This document shows positions 22,623 to 30,636 of a stretch of DNA of 43,621 nucleotides, in pieces. Source of the DNA: Saprospiraceae bacterium. GTDB taxonomy: Bacteria > Bacteroidota > Bacteroidia > Chitinophagales > Saprospiraceae. The DNA lies in assembly GCA_029263015.1 (NCBI GenBank), contig JAJCYI010000224.1:1-43621 (forward strand), given 5' to 3'. Each line of letters opens with the position of its first letter. Positions within the stretch are counted from its first letter, which is position 1. Under the pieces are notes generated by a model. The model saw only the letters and a list, made by a program, of their open reading frames with translations, was not told the DNA's origin and searched no databases. Position numbers and translations under genes: made by a program.

Positions 22623-22997
22623 ATGCCGAGTTTTGAGATAGAAGGTAAGTTGCTGAAAAAGTACGATGCCGAAAATAAGACTGCATCCTTCCAAGCCCGT
22701 GAATTTGTACTGGAAATCCAGGACGGGAATTACCCCCAATTCATTAAATTCCAATTAACACAAGACCGTTGCCCTTTGCTCGATACCTGCGAAGAAGGGG
22801 AACAGGTGAATGTGCATTTCGATCTGAGGGGCCGGGAATGGCAAGGAAAATATTTTACTAACCTCAATGCTTGGCGCCTTGAAAAAGCTGCTGCTCAACC
22901 AGATGAAGCAGCACCTGAAGCTGGTGGTGAAGAAACTGTTTTTCCAACTGCGGGCGACGAACCTCCTGTAGCTGCCAATGATGATCTACCGTTTTAA
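22623..22997 (+). CDS. DUF3127 protein with SSB-like acidic tail
   Basis: 124 residues. The N-terminal OB-like beta domain (PSFEIEGKLLKKYDAE..., FVLEIQDGNYPQFIKFQLTQ, EGEQVNVHFDLRGREW, YFTNLNAWRLE) is the DUF3127 family. After a disordered Ala/Glu/Pro linker the protein ends in DDLPF. That is the acidic tip found on bacterial single-stranded DNA-binding proteins, where it recruits repair and replication enzymes. I infer a role with single-stranded DNA; the family is officially of unknown function. Flanked on both sides by AATTTCT-word spacers. Confidence 0.87.
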   Translation: MPSFEIEGKLLKKYDAENKTASFQAREFVLEIQDGNYPQFIKFQLTQDRCPLLDTCEEGEQVNVHFDLRGREWQGKYFTNLNAWRLEKAAAQPDEAAPEAGGEETVFPTAGDEPPVAANDDLPF

Positions 22998-23001
22998 TAT
23001 A

Positions 23002-23071
23002 GATTGAGAAATTAGAAATTGCATTTATTCAACAATTTCCTAATTTCTAATTTCTAATTTCTCAATTTTCA
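23002..23071. repeat. AATTTCT heptamer inverted spacer, running into the GH2 gene
   Basis: Left arm 23002-23020 (GATTGAGAAATTAGAAATTG); right arm 23033-23071 repeats AATTTCT three times in a row, then CAATTTTC. The right arm overlaps the stop codon and last ten or so codons of the GH2 gene, which read IEKLEIRN. Confidence 0.85.
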
Positions 23072-25493
23072 TTTTCTGTCGCTTACCATCAGGTCCAGCC
23101 ATCCACATGTCAAGTCCTTTACCGCCTTCTTTTTGAAAATAGGTCAACCTAACAGGGTGTTTCCCTTTTTTAAGGGCGATGCTTCCAGCCATCTCTTTCA
23201 TGCCGTGGATGCCATTATTGTCTACCAGCAATTGGTGGGCAACGGATAAACGGGAGCCGTCGTCGGAGCTAACGTGAAAGGTGTAAACGCCAGTTATGGT
23301 TATTTCTAACCAACCATCGAACTGCAAAGCAAAATTTTCTTCTTTTTGAACCTCCGATAGATCGAAGTCGTTGACAACCAATTTAGTGGCAACGGCCAGG
23401 GTCGAAAAATCTGGTAGGTTATCCCACACCCCATTGAATAATTTCATTGAAATACCTGGAGATAATTCTTTTGGAGCTTTCGATTTTAGGGGTTTTGTTT
23501 TTTCAAAATAATAGACTGGAGAATAGCTGGTAAAGCCATCCGGCCACTCGGCACGGCAACGCACTGGCCCGCTTTTTTTAATAATAAAGGGTGAAGAATA
23601 AGGGAGCCATCCGGCAGCGGCATCCATCTGGTCAAGGGTGTAAGTAATAGTAGCATCTGGCATCAGGGTGGACAATGAAACGGTCGTGTTTTTAACAAAT
23701 ATCCGTGCATCGTTTGCAGGTTTTGGGGGAAGATAGCCTTTGTGTGCGGCAGCGATCAAGGTAGGCTCCATTTTCAATACTTTGCGGTCGTAGGTCATCA
23801 GCCCATTGTTTTCCGTTTCAATATCCGATAGCTGTGTGTAAACCACGGCACTCAACCCAGCAGTGTCGTTCATGCTGTGGATTTCCCGCCAGAGATCTTC
23901 GTACCCAGCCAACAGCCCTTCAGGTGTTTCTATGAGTTGATAACCCCATCCATCATTTGACCATTTGTGCCCGCGTATATTCAGTCCTAAACCGCCAAAT
24001 TCACCCAAGACTATGGCTCGGTCTTCCTCCTTTTTAGGAGTAGCAGGTCCAGGATAAGCATGGACGTCGAGTACATCACCCACGCCTGCGTCCGTCCATC
24101 CAGACGCGTTATTGACGAGTCGGGTAGGATCCCATTTTTTTATATTTTTAGCATAAAACTCAGTATCGTGTTGGCCCCAGCCCTCGTTGAACGGTATCCA
24201 CATGATAATACTCGGATGCGTAAAAAGATGATCGATCATGGATTTTAGTTCCCATTTAAACTGGGCCTGGTCAGTTTGGGAAGTATTGGTAGCGCTGGGC
24301 ATATCCTGCCAGACGAGGAGCCCCATTTTATCGCAGAGATGATACCAACGTGCTGATTCCACTTTCACATGTTTGCGGATCATGTTGAAACCCATGTCCT
24401 GAATGGTTTTCAGGTCGTGCTCCATGGCAGCTTCGGTGGGAGGAGTGTACAGGCCATCGGGAAAGAACCCCTGGTCGAGCACGCCGATCTGGAAGAGAGG
24501 TTCATTATTTAATAGCATTCTGGTCGCACCCTGATCGTCTTTGCCTATTGAAATTTTCCGCATCCCAAAATAACCTTTCACTTTGTCATCCTTCTTTTTA
24601 TCACCGAGCGAAATCTCAATATCGTATAAAAAAGGATCGTCGGGCGACCATAAATGGATGTCTTTCCGAATGTTCAGCAACAACGGCGTACCTGCCTTTC
24701 CTTTTGATTCAGAGAGCTTTTGACCGTTTTGATACACCCTTGCTGTTACGGTTGCCGCTCCTTTGTTATAGCCACCAGTTTCCACCCGCACCAGGATTCG
24801 TTTTTTGTCAATGTCAGGTTCTACCCGATATCGTTCGATGTAAGTACTCGGAACTGGTTCCAGCCATACCGTTTGCCAAATCCCACTCGAAGCAGTGTAC
24901 CAGATTCCTTTTGGATTGAGTCGTTGTTTGCCGACTACTTGGCCGCCAGTATCTGTTGGGTCAGTTACTTGTACAGTAATGTGCTGCTTTACGGTGTTAG
25001 GATTCAGAAATTCTGTTATATCAAAAAAGAAAGGATCGTAACCGCCTTTGTGGCTGCCAACTTTCCGGGTGTTGACGAATACCTCTGTCATATAATCCAC
25101 TGCACCAAAATGCAATAATATGTGTTGGCCAGCCCAGTCAGAAGGCAGGCTAACCGATCGGTTGTACACGAGCAAGTGTTTTGGTTCTACTTTCCAGCGA
25201 ATGCCCGAAAGGGCCGACTCGACAGGGTAGGGGACGAGGATTTTACTTTTCTTAACCACATCTTCAGTTTCTTGATCCATCATCATAAAATCCCATTCGC
25301 CGTTCAGGTTGAGCCATTTCTTGCGGGTCATTTGTGGGCGGGGGTATTCGGGCAGGGCATTTTGAGGCGATACTTCCGCCGTCCAAGGAGTTGTGAGTGG
25401 GCTGTTGGCAAGCTGCCATTTAGATTGGGCTTTCAAAGGGACTGCCTGCAAGGCAAAAAGGAAAATCACTGAAAAAACCAGATAAAAGCGCAT
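23040..25493 (-). CDS. Secreted glycoside hydrolase family 2 enzyme with PA14 domain
   Basis: 817 residues. A signal peptide is followed by a GH2 sugar-binding domain (about 50-200), the immunoglobulin-like domain and a TIM barrel (MGFNMIRKHVKVESARWYHL). The catalytic pair is in place: acid/base E437 in FNEGWG and nucleophile E498 in LGEFGG. An Ig-like HEX_C segment near 590-660 and a PA14 domain at the C-terminus (GVYTFHVSSDDGSRLSV) follow. GH2 enzymes cleave beta-galactosides, glucuronides or mannosides; the exact sugar cannot be told. No SusCD pair or other glycosidase is nearby. The last residues IEKLEIRN are encoded by an AATTTCT repeat array. Length is normal for the family plus PA14. 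Confidence 0.93.
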   Translation of the reverse strand: MRFYLVFSVIFLFALQAVPLKAQSKWQLANSPLTTPWTAEVSPQNALPEYPRPQMTRKKWLNLNGEWDFMMMDQETEDVVKKSKILVPYPVESALSGIRWKVEPKHLLVYNRSVSLPSDWAGQHILLHFGAVDYMTEVFVNTRKVGSHKGGYDPFFFDITEFLNPNTVKQHITVQVTDPTDTGGQVVGKQRLNPKGIWYTASSGIWQTVWLEPVPSTYIERYRVEPDIDKKRILVRVETGGYNKGAATVTARVYQNGQKLSESKGKAGTPLLLNIRKDIHLWSPDDPFLYDIEISLGDKKKDDKVKGYFGMRKISIGKDDQGATRMLLNNEPLFQIGVLDQGFFPDGLYTPPTEAAMEHDLKTIQDMGFNMIRKHVKVESARWYHLCDKMGLLVWQDMPSATNTSQTDQAQFKWELKSMIDHLFTHPSIIMWIPFNEGWGQHDTEFYAKNIKKWDPTRLVNNASGWTDAGVGDVLDVHAYPGPATPKKEEDRAIVLGEFGGLGLNIRGHKWSNDGWGYQLIETPEGLLAGYEDLWREIHSMNDTAGLSAVVYTQLSDIETENNGLMTYDRKVLKMEPTLIAAAHKGYLPPKPANDARIFVKNTTVSLSTLMPDATITYTLDQMDAAAGWLPYSSPFIIKKSGPVRCRAEWPDGFTSYSPVYYFEKTKPLKSKAPKELSPGISMKLFNGVWDNLPDFSTLAVATKLVVNDFDLSEVQKEENFALQFDGWLEITITGVYTFHVSSDDGSRLSVAHQLLVDNNGIHGMKEMAGSIALKKGKHPVRLTYFQKEGGKGLDMWMAGPDGKRQKMKIEKLEIRN

Positions 25494-25734
25494 ATTTGAT
25501 TTATTTTTTGAAAACTTCTTCCACTAGGTTTTCGATCCGAATTTATAATTACGGAAATCTGGTTTAAATGGTACATTTGAATTTGACAAATAGGAAAGGG
25601 TGATTGTAAATCTTGCCAACCAATTCTATTTTTGTACCTGTCTGTTGAAGGGATGGCTAAAAGTTGAACTGAACTGGTAATTAGCTTTTGATTCCTTTTG
25701 TGGTTCAAACTCATTCCTAAAATAAAACTCCGAT

Positions 25735-26421
25735 ATGATGACACGTCTCCTTTCCCTTTTATTCTTCTTAAGCCCTGTGGCCGCAATGGCTTGTTCCTGC
25801 ATTTTCACTACTACATTTTGCGAAAACATCTATGCCAGTTCCAATGTGGCAGGTGTCCGCATCGTGACCTCTTATTATGATATTCAAAATGGCCACTTTA
25901 TTGATGTCGAAGTATTGGATGAAATATTGGGTGAAGCTCCTTCCGGTTTAATCACCTTTAAAACTGGGATTGGAATTAGTTGCGACCCCGATCCACAGCA
26001 GTTTGTAGTGGGCGATACGCTCATTGTTCTCGTTGCTGGATTGCTGTCAAATTCCCTTTCATTCCCCTGTTCGGAATCATTCACCTTAGTTGGTGACAAA
26101 GCAAATGCCGTTGATTATCAAGAATTTATAGCCAATATTGAAGATTGTGCCAGTACCGATATATTTCCTTGGCCGGGGAATTTGGATGACCTTTTTACCA
26201 TTTATCCGAATCCTACAAGCGGAGACTTGAACATCCACAGAGCTGTTTCAATTGCACTCAAAGCGACCGTTTATAATGCGAGCGGAGCACTCGTTGCACA
26301 ATTTGATATTGCGGGAAAGGAAGAGAACCCGCTTGATGTATCTGATTGGCCAAGGGGGTTGTATTTTATCCGTTTGGAAACAGCCGATGATTCTGTGGTG
26401 AAAAAATTTGTGAAGGGTTAG
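25735..26421 (+). CDS. Secreted protein with netrin/TIMP-like N-terminus and type IX sorting domain
   Basis: 228 residues. Signal peptide up to AMA, then CSCIFTTTFCENI with an early CxC as in NTR/TIMP-like domains, followed by a beta domain (VDVEVLDEILGE... region). The C-terminus is a type IX secretion sorting domain: FTIYPNPTSGDLNI, a beta core, and LPRGLYFIR-like WPRGLYFIRLETADDSVVKKF. The protein should be exported by T9SS to the surface or medium. The NTR assignment is tentative. No partner gene is clear. Confidence 0.87.
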   Translation: MMTRLLSLLFFLSPVAAMACSCIFTTTFCENIYASSNVAGVRIVTSYYDIQNGHFIDVEVLDEILGEAPSGLITFKTGIGISCDPDPQQFVVGDTLIVLVAGLLSNSLSFPCSESFTLVGDKANAVDYQEFIANIEDCASTDIFPWPGNLDDLFTIYPNPTSGDLNIHRAVSIALKATVYNASGALVAQFDIAGKEENPLDVSDWPRGLYFIRLETADDSVVKKFVKG

Positions 26422-26444
26422 GTTGGTTCTTGGTTTGGGGTTTC

Positions 26445-26474
26445 GCTGGCGCAGGACTGTGTCCTGTAGCCAAC
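26445..26474. repeat. Small inverted repeat between convergent genes
   Basis: GCTGGCGCAGGAC and GTCCTGTAGCCAAC pair with mismatches over a TGT loop. REP-like hairpin that fills the gap between the T9SS gene and the regulator gene. Confidence 0.45.
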
Positions 26475-26486
26475 GTGTTCTTGGTT

Positions 26487-27170
26487 TCAACCAACAAGCC
26501 GGTACCCGACGCCTTTCAAGGTGATGATCTGGACGGTATCGTCTTTCGACAAATAGTTCCGGAGTTTCCTGATGTAAACGTCAAGGTTGCGGGAGTTGAA
26601 AAAAGAGTCGTTGCCCCATATTTCATCCAAAATATATTTTCGTTCCACGGCAGCATTTATGGTTTGCGAAAGGATGGCGAGGAGCTGTGCTTCGCGGTGG
26701 GAAAGTTGCTGGCTGTGGTTGCCGATTTGCAGCAATTGCTTTTTTGGGAAGAAAATAAACTGCCCAAGTTTGATTCCATTACTGGTGTTGATTGGTTTAT
26801 TTAACCCTTTTGAAAGTTGCAGCAGGTTATTGATGCGGACGATAAGTTCCTCCATGCTGAACGGCTTCCGCACATAGTCGTTGCCGCCTGATTCAAATCC
26901 TTTCACGACATCCTCCGTTTGGTTTTTTGCCGTTAAATAAATAATAGGCATTTCCCCATCCAATTCCCTGATTTCCTGGCCAATGGTAAAACCGTCCTTA
27001 TTGGGCAGCATGACATCGAGCACACAAATATCTGGTTTGAATTTTTCAAAAATCCCCATTACGCGGTGTCCATCGGTCACCAACTCCACCTCAAACTCCC
27101 TGCTTTCGAGGCTCTCTTTCACGATCTTGCCGAGGAACGGCTCGTCTTCTACGTATAGGATTTTTTTCAT
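26487..27170 (-). CDS. OmpR/PhoB-type response regulator (orphan)
   Basis: 227 residues. Receiver domain with acidic pocket E8/D9 and phosphoacceptor D52 (CVLDVMLPNKDG), the switch YLTAKN and the conserved Lys in VRKPFSMEEL. The C-terminal winged helix (LSHREAQLLAILSQ, NSRNLDVYIRKLRNYL, ITLKGVGYRL) binds DNA. No histidine kinase is adjacent; the upstream gene is an SGNH protein. The frame is open from 27179 by a TTG that overlaps the SGNH stop; ATG 27168-27170, 5 nt after that stop and behind GAGGAAA, is the likely start. The close spacing implies cotranscription with the SGNH gene. Confidence 0.93.
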   Translation of the reverse strand: MKKILYVEDEPFLGKIVKESLESREFEVELVTDGHRVMGIFEKFKPDICVLDVMLPNKDGFTIGQEIRELDGEMPIIYLTAKNQTEDVVKGFESGGNDYVRKPFSMEELIVRINNLLQLSKGLNKPINTSNGIKLGQFIFFPKKQLLQIGNHSQQLSHREAQLLAILSQTINAAVERKYILDEIWGNDSFFNSRNLDVYIRKLRNYLSKDDTVQIITLKGVGYRLVG

Positions 27171-27209
27171 TTTCCTCAATTTTCAATTTCTAATTTCTCA
27201 ATTTCCAAA
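27171..27209. repeat. AATTTCT-word array inside the SGNH/regulator junction
   Basis: CTCAATTTTCAATTTCTAATTTCTCAATTTCC words span the end of the SGNH gene and the gap before the regulator ATG. No complementary arm lies nearby, unlike most other sites. Confidence 0.7.
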
Positions 27210-28159
27210 ATGTTCATATCCTCCCAAATAACCCTCGCCATCACCTTGCTTCCTTTGGGTGTAAAATGATCCGTATTGTTTTGCAGACCATAGACGTTTT
27301 GGCTGAATTCTGTGACGGGGGCAATGGCGGGAATATTGTTCTGTTGACAATATTCCAGTATTTCATCGAAAATATCCTGCAATGCAAAATTACCATTTTC
27401 GTAAGCCACCGCTGCAGGAAATAGGACGACTTTGAACTCACTGCCGTTGCTTGTTGCAAATTTGGCCATGTCCTTCACCAAGGGCAGCAGTTTGTCCTTA
27501 TTGCCGTCATACATCCACTGGTACCATTTCACCGACGACATTTTTCCTTCTTTTACAAATCGGTAAACCGCCTTCCTGATAAAAAATGGCAACTTCAAAC
27601 CAGGGCGTTTGTAAATGCGGTAAAGTCCATTGTCGCCACCTTCGTAAATGGAATTTCGGCGGGAGAAATCATTTAAGTTCATAAAATAATAAACGGTTTG
27701 AGGCTTGTAAACATGATACTTAGAACGGAGGTAAACGGCCAGTTCTTCCAGCCCATAACCACAAGTACCAAAGTTCACCACTTTGATGCTGTCAACGACG
27801 AGTGCTTGCAGTTCGGCAGGTGCGGATTCCGATTGGTCAAGTCCCTGGCCAAATGGCACGGAATCGCCAAATAACGCAACCGAGCGAGGGAAATCCGTTT
27901 CATTGCTATCATCCCGGAAGCCATGATCATTGATGGCGAGCCGACGGTCTGGCAGTTGTATTTTATAGTTGGGTTTCATCTGGTAAGTCAGGCGAGGGTC
28001 GTCGCTGGGGATGTAATAATGCAGCTCATCGTTTTGCTGGGCCTGGAGCTGCGGTGCTACCAGTATTTTGAACAGCACCTGACACCCGATTTCCAAAAGG
28101 GCCAGCGCAATAAAAACCCCAATGAAAATGGCGGCCAGCTTTTTTAGGTTGTTTTGCAT
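27176..28159 (-). CDS. SGNH/GDSL-type hydrolase-like membrane-anchored protein
   Basis: 327 residues. One N-terminal membrane helix (IFIGVFIALALLEIGCQVLF) anchors a periplasmic domain. SGNH blocks: GDSVPFGQGL (nucleophile Ser), NFGTCGYG (Gly block), NLND (Asn block) and DHFTPKG (Asp-His block). Such enzymes deacylate or acylate surface polysaccharides. It may act on an envelope glycan, but no glycan genes are near. Its last residues EIEKLEIEN translate the same AATTTCT words that end the unrelated GH2 gene. Followed 5 nt later by the response regulator. Confidence 0.87.
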   Translation of the reverse strand: MQNNLKKLAAIFIGVFIALALLEIGCQVLFKILVAPQLQAQQNDELHYYIPSDDPRLTYQMKPNYKIQLPDRRLAINDHGFRDDSNETDFPRSVALFGDSVPFGQGLDQSESAPAELQALVVDSIKVVNFGTCGYGLEELAVYLRSKYHVYKPQTVYYFMNLNDFSRRNSIYEGGDNGLYRIYKRPGLKLPFFIRKAVYRFVKEGKMSSVKWYQWMYDGNKDKLLPLVKDMAKFATSNGSEFKVVLFPAAVAYENGNFALQDIFDEILEYCQQNNIPAIAPVTEFSQNVYGLQNNTDHFTPKGSKVMARVIWEDMNILEIEKLEIEN

Positions 28160-28178
28160 GGTTGGAGTGGTTCTGTCT

Positions 28179-28205
28179 GTAACCGGAAGTACAACTCCCG
28201 GTTAC
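28179..28205. repeat. GTAACCGG hairpin
   Basis: GTAACCGG and CCGGTTAC arms flank AAGTACAACTC. The same words (AACCGGAAGT, GTACTTCC) recur at 32124-32178, so this is a dispersed REP-like repeat. Confidence 0.65.
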
Positions 28206-28301
28206 ATTTGCCTATGGAATTCAAAAGTAGGATTTATTAACAGGGAGATAAAAGGATGCCACAAAATAGCGACAAGAATAGGTGAGGGGTTTTTACAAAC
28301 A

Positions 28302-28331
28302 CGATCGGATCGCCGCCAGGCGATCCGATCG
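28302..28331. repeat. Perfect 13-bp hairpin (CGATCGGATCGCC)
   Basis: CGATCGGATCGCC and its complement flank a GCCA loop. It lies between the SGNH gene start and the broken LamG gene end and could be part of a terminator of the latter; on the minus strand only a weak T tract follows. Confidence 0.75.
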
Positions 28332-28380
28332 AATACTGAAAAAAGACAAATTAAAACGTGGGACCAATTTTTTCAAGCCC

Positions 28381-29235
28381 TTATTGTGCGATCTGTTCCC
28401 CTTTGCCGACATTAGGTTTCCAGATCAGTTCGGTATTGGTGTTCTGAACCTGTCCGTTCATGTTGAGGTCGGCAGCCTTGTAGCCTGCCTGCACAACGGT
28501 CGGCTTCCAATGATTTTCCTTATCTGTGTTCTGAGCCTGTCCGTTCATGCTTGCATCTCCACCGAACAACCCCCAGATGCCTGTTTCCAACTCCTTGAGC
28601 GCACCAGTCCCCCAAGTATGGGTGCTGCCGTCCATAAAGTCAAGGAGGAGTGAAAGGTTAGCCAGGTCCTTAGCCGTGCTGGTCATGGCCCCGAGGTGGT
28701 TACGGTGGCGTAGTGCCACAAAATGTTTGCCCCTATCGATCTCGCAGGTTTCCACGACGGAGATGCCGTCGAGGTCAACTAAGTCTCCATCCCGTTGTAT
28801 GAAGGCCATCTTCCATTATGAAGTATTGTAGTTTCCCTGAAGGAACATCTTTATATTGAGCCGTGGAAACCCACCAACCAATTGGAGGTGGCGCCGTCGA
28901 GGGTGAAATTCTGCAAAGTACCATCATTGTTGTTGGCCGTGCGGTCTTCAAGGGTGGTTTCCCCTGAATTGTTCCCTCCGCCAACCGCATTCTGGTTGTC
29001 GAAGTCGTAATAGGCAATGAGGCCACTTGCTGATGGTGGTAAAACAGCGTCTTTGAAGCCCATAATTTCTTCACTGGTTCGCACTATGTCCCAAATGCGT
29101 ACCTCATCCAAATCACCTGGTATAGTATTGCCACCACAGATACTACTGCCGATCCTCATTTTGGTAGTATTTGTGAAATCGTAGAAAGACCTCAGGAACG
29201 CCATCAACATATAGTTTTACGGGTGATGTATCGGA
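28381..29235 (-). pseudogene. Broken fragment of a LamG/dockerin-like surface protein gene
   Basis: Three successive frames together give the C-terminal part of a known type of large Bacteroidota surface protein. A LamG strand DTSPVKLYVDG (29235 down) is followed by MRIGSSICGGN, DLDEVRIWDIVRTSEEI and LIAYYDFDNQN. After another shift near 28850 comes AFIQRDGDLVDLDG, VALRHRNHLGAMTS and two EF-hand-like segments (DASMNGQAQNTDKENHW, DLNMNGQVQNTN). A stop precedes the first part, there is no start, and frames change near 29195 and 28850. This is a decayed 3' remnant; sequencing error could explain single shifts but not the missing 5' part. Confidence 0.85.
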
Positions 29236-29412
29236 TTAGTGTTTCTTATAAAATATAAAATCGGTAAAATCCAAGTATTTACTGACGTTCCCAAAGCGGA
29301 ATTGAATTTTAAAAACACTAATTTAATACACTACCTTTTGTTTTATAGTAATCCTGTTCCTTAATTGTATTTTGGTAAGAACCCAGAACCAGAACCAAAA
29401 ACCAAGTCCCCC

Positions 29413-30573
29413 TCACTCCAACTCCCTGACCAACTTCCGCATAAAATCTACGCCCTTATCCAATTCTTCTATTGAAATATATTCGTTTGCCCGGTGCGCC
29501 TGTTCGATGGAACCTGGTCCGCAGATGACCGTTTCAAATCCAGCATTGGAAAACTGTCCTGCTTCCGCGGCATAAGCGACCGTTCCCAGCGTGTTGTTTC
29601 CCGAAAGCCGTTTTATTAAATCTACGACAGACAAATGATCGGGTGTATCGAGGGGCGGCACGAGGGGATGTATTTCAGTAGTCTTGATTTTTGCATTCGG
29701 AAACCGTTTTTGCAAAACCAATTCCCGTTCTCGGCAGTGTGCCTCAAAATCAGTGAGAACATCCTCAATGTTGACTTTAGGGATATTTCGGACATCCCAT
29801 TTAAAGGTGCAGCGGTCGGCTACCACATTGACGGCGATGCCCCCTTCCAAAATTCCGATATGGATGGAAGTGTGATCTGGAACAAAGCGCTGGTCGGTAA
29901 CTCCATGTTCAATCAGGGTATCCATTTTCTTTTCTAGCCACATAATCAATCGGGCTGACTCGTGGATGGCACTCACTTCTTTTCTGATGCCACTGCTGTG
30001 CCCTGCCGAACCATATACCGTAGTTCCATAATAGACTATTCCCTTTTGTCCTACTATCGGTTGCATCAGCGATGGCTCTCCAATAATGGCGTATTTAGGT
30101 TTTTCTTCGTAAAAATCCTTGATTGCATTGGCGAGAATACTGCCTTGCAGACAACCGATTTCTTCGTCAAATGAAAAAGCAAAATAGATGGGCTTTTTTA
30201 AGTCAGCCTCTACTATTTCTGATACCGAGGCCAGACAGCAAGCCAAGAACCCTTTCATGTCGCACGAACCACGGCCATATAATTTCCCTTCCTTTTCAGT
30301 AAGCTGAAATGGATCAGCATGCCAGTCCTGTCCTTCCACCGGCACCACGTCGGTGTGACCGGATAAGACAACCCCGCCGTCCACGGCTGGGCCAATGCGG
30401 CAATGGAGGTTGGCGGATGTCCCTTCCTCATTTGGCACAAGTTGGTATTCGACAGCATAACCATCAAGGTATTTTTTGATGTATTCAAGAATAGGAAGAT
30501 TGCTCTGTCCTCCAAGTACTGGAAAGCCAACGAGGTCGGCGAGGATTTCTTTAGCTGATTTGTTTTTATTCAT
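29413..30573 (-). CDS. argE: Acetylornithine deacetylase
   Basis: 386 residues of the M20 metallopeptidase family, ArgE type. Zinc-site motifs: SGHTDVVPVEGQDW (His and Asp), GRGSCDMKGFLA (bridging Asp), FDEEIGCLQGS (Glu pair) and AEAGQFSNAG-type EAGQFSNAGFETVICGPGSIEQAHRANEY with the last His. A dimerisation domain lies in the middle. It cuts N-acetylornithine to ornithine in arginine synthesis; other acyl-amino acid substrates are possible. In Bacteroidota arginine synthesis often uses succinylated intermediates, so the true substrate may be N-succinylornithine. Just upstream is a (ACTTTTT)x4 array, then the YfcC-type transporter gene on the same strand. Confidence 0.9.
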   Translation of the reverse strand: MNKNKSAKEILADLVGFPVLGGQSNLPILEYIKKYLDGYAVEYQLVPNEEGTSANLHCRIGPAVDGGVVLSGHTDVVPVEGQDWHADPFQLTEKEGKLYGRGSCDMKGFLACCLASVSEIVEADLKKPIYFAFSFDEEIGCLQGSILANAIKDFYEEKPKYAIIGEPSLMQPIVGQKGIVYYGTTVYGSAGHSSGIRKEVSAIHESARLIMWLEKKMDTLIEHGVTDQRFVPDHTSIHIGILEGGIAVNVVADRCTFKWDVRNIPKVNIEDVLTDFEAHCRERELVLQKRFPNAKIKTTEIHPLVPPLDTPDHLSVVDLIKRLSGNNTLGTVAYAAEAGQFSNAGFETVICGPGSIEQAHRANEYISIEELDKGVDFMRKLVRELE

Positions 30574-30595
30574 AGATTCAGAAAGGATTTTTTTT

Positions 30596-30623
30596 ACTTT
30601 TTACTTTTTACTTTTTACTTTTT
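30596..30623. repeat. Tandem heptamer (ACTTTTT)x4
   Basis: Four exact copies of ACTTTTT, 22 bp from the argE ATG, in its leader on the minus strand. A second case of a 7-bp array directly in front of a gene. Confidence 0.9.
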
Positions 30624-30636
30624 ACTTCCCAACCCC

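Noticed and set aside
28302-28331. Perfect hairpin considered as a dimer-resolution or origin site
   Set aside because: Only a simple palindrome without partner motifs; REP or terminator explanation is enough.
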